Positions 33,681 through 41,046 of a stretch of 51,536 bases of DNA are shown piece after piece. Source of the stretch: Microcaldota archaeon (GTDB lineage: Archaea; Micrarchaeota; Micrarchaeia; Micrarchaeales; CABMGC01); NCBI GenBank assembly GCA_028866835.1, contig JAGWHJ010000006.1:1-51536 (forward strand), given 5' to 3'. The notes beneath the pieces were generated by a model that saw only the letters and a program-made list of their open reading frames with translations, did no database searches and had not been told where the DNA came from. Both the position numbers and the translations under genes were made by a program. The first letter of the stretch is position 1. Each line of letters opens with the position of its first letter.

Positions 33681-33704
33681 TCACCAATAATAATAAATTG
33701 GTGA
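33681..33704. promoter_or_regulatory. Perfect 8-bp inverted repeat at the CBS/pilin operon start
   Basis: TCACCAAT (33681-33688) and ATTGGTGA (33697-33704) flank an 8-base AT-only spacer. The TATA at 33711-33719 puts initiation near 33688, inside the palindrome, so a dimeric repressor bound here would block the operon. One arm also supplies the GGTGA next to the start codon. Confidence 0.6.
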
Positions 33705-33710
33705 CATCCT

Positions 33711-33719
33711 ATTTATAAA
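33711..33719 (-). promoter_or_regulatory. TATA box for CBS/pilin operon
   Basis: Minus-strand CTTTATAAAT; only strong box A seen upstream of the 11 kb gene run ending at 22106. Confidence 0.65.
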
Positions 33720-33738
33720 GCATTATATCTTCCTTATT

Positions 33739-33809
33739 GCCAGGATGGCAGATCGGCCATGCGTCCGCCTGCAGAGCGGAAAAAGGGGGTTCAACTCCCT
33801 CTCCTGGCT
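33739..33809 (+). tRNA. tRNA-Cys (GCA)
   Basis: Full cloverleaf by hand: acceptor GCCAGGA/TCCTGGC, three-pair D stem GCA/TGC, anticodon stem TCCGC/GCGGA with loop CTGCAGA (anticodon GCA), T stem GGGGG/CCCTC with loop TTCAACT, discriminator T as expected for tRNA-Cys. CCA not encoded; no intron. The 3' end is duplicated at 34489-34503. Confidence 0.93.
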
Positions 33810-33810
33810 T
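33796..33810 (+). repeat. attachment-like direct repeat, proximal copy (tRNA-Cys 3' end)
   Basis: Fifteen bases (TCCCTCTCCTGGCTT) covering the last T-arm base, T stem and acceptor 3' strand, repeated exactly at 34489-34503. Confidence 0.65.
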
Positions 33811-33824
33811 TCCGCTAAGTTTGC

Positions 33825-33848
33825 GACGACAAAATCCATTTTGTCGTC
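33825..33848 (+). terminator. Perfect hairpin downstream of tRNA-Cys
   Basis: Ten-pair stem GACGACAAAA/TTTTGTCGTC with a TCCA loop. Lies 15 bases past the tRNA inside the island. It could end the tRNA transcript, protect RNA ends, or be a binding or recombination site; archaea do not need such a hairpin to terminate. Confidence 0.5.
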
Positions 33849-33893
33849 TAGAGTAAGGCTAGATTAGTCCAACTCGGTTGTGGAACACAAGCC

Positions 33894-33919
33894 TTAAATA
33901 TCAGTAAGAATATCTTACT
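33894..33919 (+). promoter_or_regulatory. TATA box and operator of toxin-antitoxin pair
   Basis: TTAAATA (33894-33900) lies about 26 bases before ATG 33923, predicting a leaderless message. Immediately downstream a palindrome AGTAAGA-ATA-TCTTACT (33903-33919) covers the initiation region, fitting autorepression by the AbrB-type antitoxin. Confidence 0.65.
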
Positions 33920-33922
33920 ATT

Positions 33923-34198
33923 ATGGAAACTGAAATGGTTGAGATAGCAAAAGCAAGTTCTAAGGGCCAGGTCGTAATACCTACCGATATCAGAAAGAAA
34001 CTACATATACAGAAGGGCAGTCTTTTTGTAGTAACTTCTAAAAAAGAGATGATAGTGATGAAAAAGATAAGTGCCAAGATTAGCAAGGCCGATTTAAAGA
34101 CTTTGAAGGCGGTGGAGGAAGCGTGGAAGGACATAGAACATGGACGATATAAGGTACTTAATGCCGACGATTTCTCCAAAGAGCTGGCTAAATGGTAA
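33923..34198 (+). CDS. AbrB/SpoVT-family antitoxin
   Basis: A 91-residue protein with an N-terminal AbrB/MazE-type swapped-hairpin DNA-binding domain (residues about 6-50: EIAKASSKGQVVIPTDIRKK, then KGSLFVVT) and a helical C-terminal tail that would wrap the toxin. Overlaps the toxin gene by 7 bases. The palindrome over its promoter is the probable binding site. Gene is AT-rich compared with neighbours, in line with horizontal acquisition. Confidence 0.88.
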   Translation: METEMVEIAKASSKGQVVIPTDIRKKLHIQKGSLFVVTSKKEMIVMKKISAKISKADLKTLKAVEEAWKDIEHGRYKVLNADDFSKELAKW

Positions 34199-34449
34199 TA
34201 GAGCGCATAGTAGTAACTGAAAAATTTGAAAGAGACATCAATAAATTAAGAGACAAAAAAGTTAAGGAAAGAATAGATTCAGAAGTAAAGAGAATCCGTG
34301 AAAATCCCGATGTTGGGAAGCCGTTGGGATATGGATTAAAAGGTGAAAGAACGGTTAGAATTAAACCATATAGACTAATCTATACTGTTGAAAGAAATAT
34401 TTTGATACTATTGAGATTTGAGCATAGAAAAGACGTTTATGGTGAGTAA
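34192..34449 (+). CDS. RelE/ParE-superfamily toxin
   Basis: An 85-residue protein with the RelE/ParE layout: N-terminal TEKFERDINKLRDKKVKE helix pair, KPLGYGLKGERTVRIKPYRL strand region, then ILILLRFEHRKDVY. In RelE-type mRNA interferases the C-terminal R-x-H-R-x-x-Y region contributes to catalysis, and here FEHRKDVYG fits that position. Partner antitoxin precedes it with overlapping frames, so the two are translationally coupled. A ParE-type gyrase toxin is the alternative. Confidence 0.88.
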   Translation: MVIERIVVTEKFERDINKLRDKKVKERIDSEVKRIRENPDVGKPLGYGLKGERTVRIKPYRLIYTVERNILILLRFEHRKDVYGE

Positions 34450-34488
34450 ATGAAAAATAACCGTTATGATACGAACAAAACACCAAAT

Positions 34489-34503
34489 TCCCTCTCCTGG
34501 CTT
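34489..34503 (+). repeat. attachment-like direct repeat, distal copy
   Basis: Exact 15-base copy of the tRNA-Cys 3' end about 690 bp away; bases preceding it (CCAAAT against TCAACT) are partly similar too. Confidence 0.65.
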
Positions 34504-34522
34504 CTTAGCTTCTATGGCTCTT

Positions 34523-34804
34523 TCATGCAAGCTTGCTGCCATCGTTGGGGCAGAACTTGGTGCCGAGCGTATAGTCGTTCTTGCACTTAGGGCAGGTGAC
34601 GGCGAGCTTTGTTCCGCACCTCGGGCAGAACTTAGGAGGCGGATCGGACAACTGAGCCTTGCATTTGGGGCAGACGGGCGCCTTGTTTGATGGGCCGCCG
34701 CCAACCCTGCCGAAACCGCTGGAAATCGCATTCCTTACCTTACTCTCGGCTTCGGACTGTATCTGGTTCTCCCCGCTCTGAATTATGTTGTCCAGAATTC
34801 CCAT
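34523..34804 (-). CDS. Double zinc-ribbon protein
   Basis: A 93-residue protein. N-terminal amphipathic helix (NIIQSGENQIQSEAESKVRN) and a Gly-rich linker precede two zinc ribbons: CPKCK...FCPRCG and CPKCK...FCPNDG, the second with Asp where the last Cys would be, a common variant. Such proteins usually mediate protein contacts. ATG 34804 is preferred to TTG 34819. Unknown function; no operon partner, as the neighbour on the right is on the other strand. Confidence 0.8.
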   Translation of the reverse strand: MGILDNIIQSGENQIQSEAESKVRNAISSGFGRVGGGPSNKAPVCPKCKAQLSDPPPKFCPRCGTKLAVTCPKCKNDYTLGTKFCPNDGSKLA

Positions 34805-34864
34805 GCCAATAATGGGCAAGCAACTCTTTTACTGGTTGGGATTCCTTCGGCCATCCAAGCACTG

Positions 34865-34873
34865 TTATATAAG
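34865..34873 (+). promoter_or_regulatory. TATA box for flavodoxin-like gene
   Basis: TTATATAAG, predicting initiation near 34894, which favours ATG 34896 as a leaderless start; an alternative ATG 34890 has AAGGT five bases upstream. Confidence 0.6.
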
Positions 34874-34895
34874 CGCAATAAGGTAGTGTATGAAT

Positions 34896-35429
34896 ATGAA
34901 GAAGGTACTTGTCGCCTTCAAGACCAAATACGGCAGCACCAAGCAGTACGCTGAGTGGATATCAGAGGAGCTGAACTGCAGTGCGCTCCCGTTAGACCAG
35001 GTAAAGAGCGAGGACATAAAGCAGTGCGATGTGGTGGTCTTCGGAGGCTATCTGTATGCAGGCAAGATAATGGGAGCAGAGTTCATAAACAATAACTGGC
35101 CCCTGCTCCAAGGCAAGGAAGTTATATTATTTACCGCATCCGGATCGCCCCCTGAATCCCAAGGGCTCAAGGATGCCTTCAATAAGGGCTTTCCAGAACC
35201 TGTGAGGGCGAAGATAAGGTATTTCCCCATGCCCGGAAGAATGGGCAAGCTGGACCTGAAAGACAATATCCTCATGCTCTTCCCAAGGACCGGCGCATAC
35301 CTCTCATGGCTGGTGAAAAGAGACGAGCGAAGTAAGTTCATAGCGGAGAGCCTCGGCAAGCCCTTCGACCACGTCAAGAAGGAGAACATAGAGCCATTGG
35401 TTAGGGAAGTCGAAAGCATACGGAACTGA
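34896..35429 (+). CDS. Flavodoxin-domain protein
   Basis: A 177-residue protein with flavodoxin fold signatures: KTKYGSTKQYAEWI forms the FMN phosphate loop near the N terminus, followed by CDVVVFGGYLYAGKI and VILFTASGSPPES around the isoalloxazine-binding loops. It resembles the flavodoxin_5/HemG-like group (menaquinone-dependent protoporphyrinogen oxidase type), but haem genes are not nearby, so a general electron carrier is equally likely. Convergent with the acyltransferase gene, 6 bases apart. Confidence 0.85.
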   Translation: MKKVLVAFKTKYGSTKQYAEWISEELNCSALPLDQVKSEDIKQCDVVVFGGYLYAGKIMGAEFINNNWPLLQGKEVILFTASGSPPESQGLKDAFNKGFPEPVRAKIRYFPMPGRMGKLDLKDNILMLFPRTGAYLSWLVKRDERSKFIAESLGKPFDHVKKENIEPLVREVESIRN

Positions 35430-35435
35430 TTGCCC

Positions 35436-36572
35436 CTAGCCATCCTTGGGCTGGGTCCCCTGCGTATCTTCGCTGGCTTCGATCTGTGTCTCCGGCATCT
35501 GCCGCTCCAAAATTTCCTTTTTTATCTCTGCGGTTGCGGCCGAAGGCGCAAGGACCAGCATCGATTCCAGCTTCCTCCCAAGGCTTATGAATGGCTTTTC
35601 TATAAGCACATTGATCACGTATGCGATTGCTATCGTAAGCATTATAGTAAGCGGTATCCACAGTGGGTCCGGCCTGCCGAGATAGACCATAAGCAGGAAC
35701 TGGATCGGAAGGCCGAAAAGGTAGATCGGATATGCGAGCTTTCCGAGGAACACGGAGGCCCCGTTTGTGAAGAGCCTGGAACTGTCGAGGTTGCAGACGA
35801 CGAGGAAGTATATGCCGGAGAAGAATATCACCGGCACGAAAGCGAAGGCACCCTCGGTGAACAGGTTGCTGAAAACAAATGATGCCAGCACCCAGGCCGC
35901 GAGTATCAGTATCCAGTTTACCTTGACCTTCCTGTTGTACGCTATCAGCGTGCCGAGCGCAAAGGTGAAGGCAAAGGCTGGGAACTGGGCGAAGCTGTAC
36001 GCCGATGTCTGCAGCAGCACAAACCTGACAACGGCCATGTAGCCAATAGTGAACGCAGCAGTCCCGAGCAGCGCGATCTTCCAGTTCCTTCTGAAAAGTA
36101 TTATCCAGACCGGGAGGAAGAGATAGAATACCTCCTCAACAATCAGGGTCCACGTCGGATTGTTGACAAAAGTCGAAGGGAAGAAATTCTGCACGAAGAA
36201 GAAGCTCTGCCATACTATCGGTATCAGCGTACCGGTGTTGATGAAGGCGAATACGGGTATGACAAGGAAGTAAAGCGGCCAGGTCCGGAATATCCTTCTC
36301 ATGTAATATTTCGCCCTGCTGAACCTCTGGTCAACGTTGTAATCTCCGGATTCGTACTTCTTCACCAGTATGTAGCCGCTGATTATGAAGAAGAGGTAAA
36401 CGCCAGAGTAGCCCGCGAAGAGTATTATGATAGCAAGGGTGGAGACCACCTGCACGAGATAGTTTGAGGATACCTGCGTTGGCGAGAACGGCGAATACAG
36501 TATTATGTGGAATGCCACGACCAGCAGCGCCGCAATGCCCCTCATCCCCATAAGCCCTAAGTCCTGTTGCAC
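35436..36572 (-). CDS. Acyltransferase-3 family membrane enzyme
   Basis: A protein of about 378 residues with about ten membrane helices. Near the N terminus GMRGIAALLVVAFHI carries the conserved Arg and the catalytic-type His of the OafA/acyltransferase-3 family, which transfers acyl groups to sugars or lipids at the membrane surface. KYYMRRIFRTWPLYFLVIP is the second family motif (R-R-x-x-R-x-x-P). A cytoplasmic Gln/Glu-rich tail of about 40 residues ends the protein. Start GTG 36572: AGGT lies 7 bases upstream and a TATA-like ATAATATATC sits near 36610; the longer TTG frame to 36647 is rejected. Likely modifies cell-envelope glycans. Confidence 0.82.
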   Translation of the reverse strand: MQQDLGLMGMRGIAALLVVAFHIILYSPFSPTQVSSNYLVQVVSTLAIIILFAGYSGVYLFFIISGYILVKKYESGDYNVDQRFSRAKYYMRRIFRTWPLYFLVIPVFAFINTGTLIPIVWQSFFFVQNFFPSTFVNNPTWTLIVEEVFYLFLPVWIILFRRNWKIALLGTAAFTIGYMAVVRFVLLQTSAYSFAQFPAFAFTFALGTLIAYNRKVKVNWILILAAWVLASFVFSNLFTEGAFAFVPVIFFSGIYFLVVCNLDSSRLFTNGASVFLGKLAYPIYLFGLPIQFLLMVYLGRPDPLWIPLTIMLTIAIAYVINVLIEKPFISLGRKLESMLVLAPSAATAEIKKEILERQMPETQIEASEDTQGTQPKDG

Positions 36573-36650
36573 GAAATGACCTGATTCAATCAGGGCCAAG
36601 TGATATATTATCCTACCGTTTATTGGCTGCCATAATAAATGGGCCAATCG

Positions 36651-37160
36651 CTATACTGGAGGGAGTATGGAGCAGTAAAGGCCATTTGGATACGGGAGCG
36701 TATTGACGAAGCCCGCAAGAATAGGCGTGCCCATGAAGAAACTGAAGACGTTGTTTATGATGCTCATGGCAAGTGCGTCTTTCAAAGCCAACCCGTCCTT
36801 GTTGAAGCCGCGAATCCTGTTCAGCAGGTACATTATTGCGGTGTCCACCGCAATCACAAGGACCTCGTCGTACGCCACCGAGCCTACGCCGAAACTCGGC
36901 AACAGCACGTACCAAAGCATTGTCAACGAGAAGACCGTCGCGATCAAGACGCTGGCGAGGATGCTGCCCATGCCCGGCAGCTTCTTCAGCCTCACGTAAG
37001 CAAACGATGACGCAAGCTTCAGCAGTATGTCGAGGAAGAGCCCCAGGCCGAATAGCGACAGCGGCGCGCTGTATGCGGGTGTTATGCAAACTGCAAGGTC
37101 TGCGCCGGCGATGCCCGTAAAGCACAGCGCAACAACCGCTGCGAGAGCCTTGCCCCTCAT
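36651..37160 (-). CDS. Small polytopic membrane protein
   Basis: A 169-residue protein with N-terminal signal-type helix (GKALAAVVALCFTGIAGADL) and four further helices. No family recognised. ATG 37160 lies 26 bases from the centre of the TATA at 37181-37190, so the longer in-frame extension to 37295 is rejected. It is divergent from the membrane protein upstream of cydA and shares that promoter element, hinting at co-expression with the bd oxidase genes. Confidence 0.7.
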   Translation of the reverse strand: MRGKALAAVVALCFTGIAGADLAVCITPAYSAPLSLFGLGLFLDILLKLASSFAYVRLKKLPGMGSILASVLIATVFSLTMLWYVLLPSFGVGSVAYDEVLVIAVDTAIMYLLNRIRGFNKDGLALKDALAMSIINNVFSFFMGTPILAGFVNTLPYPNGLYCSILPPV

Positions 37161-37180
37161 GGTTCTAACTTGGTGTCCTG

Positions 37181-37190
37181 TATTTATATA
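37181..37190. promoter_or_regulatory. Bidirectional TATA element
   Basis: TATTTATATA reads as a good box A on both strands. Its centre is 26-27 bases from ATG 37160 on the minus strand and from ATG 37213 on the plus strand, so both messages would be leaderless from one element. Confidence 0.65.
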
Positions 37191-37212
37191 GTTTCCAACT
37201 TCAGACAGATGC

Positions 37213-37848
37213 ATGCAGGATCTTCTCGTATCGCAGATATCCGTGCAGGCGGTAACGATGGCTACACTGCTCCTGACGATACCCCTTGCCATCATAATGA
37301 CAAACAGGTATTACAGGAAGAGGAGCAAAAGCCTCCTTTTCTGGTCCATAGGGCTCTGGCTTTTTGTCCTTGGCGTTTGGATGGAGGTCATGTTCGCATT
37401 CAACATATACTCGGAAGCGATGATAGCCACATATCTATTCATCGTCGCGCTTCTTGTAAATTCATTGGCCCTGGGATCCATTCAGTTCGTCAGGTCCATC
37501 AGCATAAGGAGGCTATACTATCTGTTCTCGGCGGCCTCCGGCGCGGCGCTGCTCTACTCCCTGGCTGTTATCCCCACGGGCTACATACTTGTCAATTACG
37601 TGGTCGCGCAGCTCCCCCCGCTCCAGATAATAGCCCTATCCTCGGCAATAACGTTCCCCGCAGCGGTTGCGATAGTTCTGATAGCGCTGAGGTCCTACAG
37701 GGAGAGGCCGAACCGCAAGCTGCTGAGCATAATATCTGGCGTGGTCATAGTAAGCGTTGCAGGAAGCCTTTACATCGTGCAGTTCCCTGCGTTCCTCTAC
37801 GTATCGGAATTCATCGGCATACTCCTGCTCTGGTATGGGTTCATTTAA
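37213..37848 (+). CDS. Seven-helix membrane protein upstream of cydA
   Basis: A 211-residue protein with about seven hydrophobic helices, short loops and basic turns (NRYYRKRSKS, RSISIRRLYY, SYRERPNRK). No recognised motif. Resembles the membrane-sensing N-terminal regions of some archaeal kinases but has no kinase domain. It lies 31 bases before cydA, whose TATA overlaps its stop codon, so an accessory role with the oxidase is possible but unproven. Confidence 0.7.
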   Translation: MQDLLVSQISVQAVTMATLLLTIPLAIIMTNRYYRKRSKSLLFWSIGLWLFVLGVWMEVMFAFNIYSEAMIATYLFIVALLVNSLALGSIQFVRSISIRRLYYLFSAASGAALLYSLAVIPTGYILVNYVVAQLPPLQIIALSSAITFPAAVAIVLIALRSYRERPNRKLLSIISGVVIVSVAGSLYIVQFPAFLYVSEFIGILLLWYGFI

Positions 37849-37879
37849 ATTAATCAACACCATATAAAATCATGATTCC

Positions 37880-39205
37880 GTGCTAGATCCCACACTGTTC
37901 GACAGGTTTACGATGGGCTTCTCCCTCAGCGTGCATATAGTCATAGCTGTGATAGGCGTTGTCCTTCCCGTACTCATTATCATTTCAGACTATCTTTGGC
38001 TAAGGAACAACGACAACTACTACAAGGTGCTATCCGGCAGGCTCACGACGGCTTTCGTCATACTATTCGCGATAGGAACCGCATCCGGCATGCTCGTTGC
38101 GATAAACCTGCTCTTCCTTTGGCCTAACTTCATGGCACTTGTGGGGCAGGTGGCAATGTCTCCTGTGTACCTGGAGGTGTTCGCGTTCTTCACGGAATCA
38201 ATATTCCTTACAGTATACATCTTCTACAGGGACGTGTTTCGCAGCAGATACGCCCGCATCATAGTGATGATACCTGTGGCAATAGGCGCGGCCATGTCTG
38301 CCGTGCTGATAACGGTGCTTAATTCCTTCATGAACACGCCAGTCGGCTTCAACATCCCAGTATATCTGCAGAACGGCACCATAACTAATGTCGATCCGTT
38401 CGCCGCCTTCTCCGCGCCCGCTGTCGGCATCGAGGTGTCCCATGTGCTCGCCACATCGTACTTCGCGGGGGCCGGGATCTTCGTGGCCTTCTTCGCGCTC
38501 ATGCTCCTTTACGACAGGGACAAGAAGTTAAGGATATACCACACCAAGGCGCTGAAGGTCTCGTTCATTGTTATGGTCATCGGCGTGGTACTGTCGCTGA
38601 TCACCGGGGTGTTGTCGATAGAGGGGCTGTACAGCATACAACCCGAGAAATTCGCGGCTATAGAGATGAATCTCAATTCGACCGCCCACGCCCCCGAGAT
38701 AATAGGCGGCATCTACCAGAACGGCAGCATTTCCTATGCCCTGCTCGTGCCGGATCTCCAGAGCATACTTGCCACGGGAAGCCCAAGCGGCGCGGTCCCC
38801 GGCCTGAACCAGTTCCCAAGGAACACCTGGCCCCCGCTGATAATACACGTGCTGTTCGATTTCATGGTCATTGCCGGCGCATGCACCGGCCTATTCCTGT
38901 CAATTGTATTCCTTCTCTTCGCGCTCAAGAGGAAGGTCTTCGAGAACGGATTCACCCTTAAGCTCCTGGTACTCTCCGGAATCATCTCCGTGGTACTTCT
39001 TGAAAACGGGTGGATGGTGGACGAGATAGGGAGGCAGCCGTGGATAATATACAACGTCATGACCGTATCGCAGGCTGCAAACACCTCCCTGTCGATAGTG
39101 CCGATAGCCACGCTTATAGTCGCCATCTACCTGCTCGTGATCCCATTGACGTACCTCGCGCTGACAAGGGTATTCAAGGAAAGGAGGCTTGACAAGGAGT
39201 TGTGA
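37880..39205 (+). CDS. cydA: Cytochrome bd quinol oxidase subunit I
   Basis: A 441-residue protein with nine membrane helices, reducing O2 to water with quinol electrons. Visible family residues: the haem b595/d-side His in LSVHIVIAVIG, the FFTES glutamate, the b558 ligand His in EVSHVLATSYFAGAG, and GRQPW before the last helices. The quinol loop between is shorter than in Escherichia coli. Starts GTG 37880; TTTAAATTAA at about 37845 gives a short leader. Its partner cydB overlaps the ribosome site. The only terminal oxidase in the window; supports microaerobic respiration. Confidence 0.95.
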   Translation: MLDPTLFDRFTMGFSLSVHIVIAVIGVVLPVLIIISDYLWLRNNDNYYKVLSGRLTTAFVILFAIGTASGMLVAINLLFLWPNFMALVGQVAMSPVYLEVFAFFTESIFLTVYIFYRDVFRSRYARIIVMIPVAIGAAMSAVLITVLNSFMNTPVGFNIPVYLQNGTITNVDPFAAFSAPAVGIEVSHVLATSYFAGAGIFVAFFALMLLYDRDKKLRIYHTKALKVSFIVMVIGVVLSLITGVLSIEGLYSIQPEKFAAIEMNLNSTAHAPEIIGGIYQNGSISYALLVPDLQSILATGSPSGAVPGLNQFPRNTWPPLIIHVLFDFMVIAGACTGLFLSIVFLLFALKRKVFENGFTLKLLVLSGIISVVLLENGWMVDEIGRQPWIIYNVMTVSQAANTSLSIVPIATLIVAIYLLVIPLTYLALTRVFKERRLDKEL

Positions 39206-39207
39206 TC

Positions 39208-40161
39208 ATGGACGCGCTGCTGATAATAAACATGGCAATATTCGCCATACTGTTCCCGCTCTTCGCTATGGAGGCGGGGGCGGCGGGCCTGTATCTCCTG
39301 GATTATGCAAAGTACAAAAAGATCCTGACAAACTACATCGGGCTCACATGGGAGATAAGCGGCACATTCCTTGTCTTCTTTCTCGTTGACTTCGAGGCTA
39401 CATTCCCCAAGATGCTGCCAATTTTGGGCACGATATACCTCGCCCCAATCCTCCTCGGAAGCGCTTTCGTGATCTTCAGGAATGCGTTCCTGGTGTATTC
39501 GGAATACGCAAGCAAGTCTTCCATACAGAAGAGCGAAGCAAAGGTCTATGCATTTTCGACGATAACCGCGGCATTCTTCTTCATCTCCATAATGAGCTCC
39601 ACTGTCACTGGCACAGGGGTAGACCTCAATACGCAGTCGCTGGACCTTCCGATCATATTGTTAAACCCATACAGCATAGCCATCTTTATCGGCCTTGCCG
39701 CGATATCACTGCTCTGCGTGCTCGTCTTCTTTGACATATATACGAACGGATACTTCATTGTGGCAGTGCCGGTAGCCACGTTCTCATTCCTGTACGCGCT
39801 TCCGGCAGTACCATACCTGTTCAATTCTGCCATAACAGATCTATGGTACCTGAACATCCCGCCTGCGATACTCTTCATGAGCATGATAGTGCTCCACACG
39901 AAGCGCAGCAAGTTGGCCAAGCTCTTCGTATTCCCATGGCTTGCAATGAGCTCCGTAATATTCCAGCTCCTGGAGTATCCGTTCCTGTTCGGCGGAGCGG
40001 TAAACATAGCCGATTACCTGCCCTCCCAGGCAAGCTCGTCTTACATCGCGCCGCTGACGATAATTGGCGCAGCGATACTGTTGATAGGCCTTGCGGTGCT
40101 GCTTTACGCAAGGAATCTGTCAAATAAGAAGAAACATGTAGGCTACAGGAATTACGCCTAG
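39208..40161 (+). CDS. cydB: Cytochrome bd quinol oxidase subunit II
   Basis: A 317-residue protein with eight or nine helices, forming the second subunit of the bd oxidase. N-terminal region FPLFAMEAGAAGLYLLDY corresponds to the conserved start of CydB. The sequence is divergent and partly identified by its position 2 bases after cydA. AAGGAG lies 8 bases upstream of ATG 39208, so this start is preferred to GTG 39202. Its end overlaps the convergent ParA gene by 4 bases. Confidence 0.85.
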   Translation: MDALLIINMAIFAILFPLFAMEAGAAGLYLLDYAKYKKILTNYIGLTWEISGTFLVFFLVDFEATFPKMLPILGTIYLAPILLGSAFVIFRNAFLVYSEYASKSSIQKSEAKVYAFSTITAAFFFISIMSSTVTGTGVDLNTQSLDLPIILLNPYSIAIFIGLAAISLLCVLVFFDIYTNGYFIVAVPVATFSFLYALPAVPYLFNSAITDLWYLNIPPAILFMSMIVLHTKRSKLAKLFVFPWLAMSSVIFQLLEYPFLFGGAVNIADYLPSQASSSYIAPLTIIGAAILLIGLAVLLYARNLSNKKKHVGYRNYA

Positions 40162-40892
40162 TACTTCCTGTTTACAACGTCGTCCGCAAGCTTCACGATC
40201 TTCTTGCTGAACTCTGCATCCTTATTCAGGAGTATCGCGGGCATGTGCTCGCCTATGCTCTTCGGGACTACCTTGTCCTCGGGCAATGTCTCAAGTATGT
40301 CCATATTGTAGCCGTTCTTTATCTGCTCGATCGGCATCTCGTATGAATTGGCGCCTACCCTGTTGAGTACCACGCCGTATCTCAATGTGTTCTCCTGATA
40401 TAGCTGCACCAGCTTGTTGTTGCTCTTGATTGTAGGCTCGTCTGGTGTCGACACTATTATGCTCTCGCTCACGAATTGCGGCAGCGTTGTGGTTATCTCT
40501 GGTATAAGTATGCCGGGCGCAGTGTCCATGATTATGTACTCGTAATCCAGGGTGTCTGCCTGCTGCGTCAGGTACAGTATCTGGTCAGGGGACAGGTTCA
40601 AAGTTCCCGTTTCGTCGACCCCGGGCAGCACGTCTATGTTCCCCGGGGTGTACTTTATTATCGCGTCGTTAAGCGGCCTTGCAAGGAAAGCCACGTCCTC
40701 CCAGCTCATGTAGGGCTCCTGAATCCCCAGATGGTCCGCGACGCTCGCGTTGGAGGGATCTCCATCTATAAGTATTACCTCCTTGCCCAGGCTTGCAAGG
40801 GCTATGGCAAGGTTTATCGATACGGTCGTCTTGCCCGCCCCTCCCTTGGTAGATGCAATCCTTATGATTCTTGTTGTACTGTATTTAGGCAT
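40158..40892 (-). CDS. ParA/MinD-family ATPase, copy 1
   Basis: A 244-residue deviant-Walker-A ATPase: STKGGAGKTT at residues about 14-23, IDGDPSN (about 42-48), and switch region MDTAPGI. Family members polymerise on DNA or membranes and position DNA, chemoreceptors or surface machines. It is the most divergent copy of six and the only one on the minus strand. Divergent from copy 2 across a 154-base gap with TTTAAA-type boxes. No ParB or centromere-binding protein is seen. Confidence 0.88.
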   Translation of the reverse strand: MPKYSTTRIIRIASTKGGAGKTTVSINLAIALASLGKEVILIDGDPSNASVADHLGIQEPYMSWEDVAFLARPLNDAIIKYTPGNIDVLPGVDETGTLNLSPDQILYLTQQADTLDYEYIIMDTAPGILIPEITTTLPQFVSESIIVSTPDEPTIKSNNKLVQLYQENTLRYGVVLNRVGANSYEMPIEQIKNGYNMDILETLPEDKVVPKSIGEHMPAILLNKDAEFSKKIVKLADDVVNRKY

Positions 40893-41046
40893 CTCCCATT
40901 ACCACATACAAACTAATGCGCACAATCCTTCAATAATTCAATTACACAAAAGAATTTAAAGTCTTACCGGGCTTGATATTCAATGCCATAAATGGTCTCG
41001 AATACAATAAAGGACAGGCAGCCCAATAAAAAAGCCAGGTATTTCC

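Larger units (their letters stand above)
33811..34503. mobile_element. Small tRNA-Cys-associated island carrying a toxin-antitoxin pair
   Basis: The interval between the two copies of the tRNA 3' end is distinctly AT-rich compared with the surroundings and contains one perfect hairpin and an AbrB/RelE-type pair. This is the layout left by an integrase using a tRNA gene as attachment site. No integrase or other mobility gene is present, so it would be a remnant or a passively carried cassette. Confidence 0.5.

Noticed and set aside
34801-34818. Inverted repeat CCCAT/ATGGG over the start of the zinc-ribbon gene
   Set aside because: Only five pairs with a seven-base loop; common by chance.
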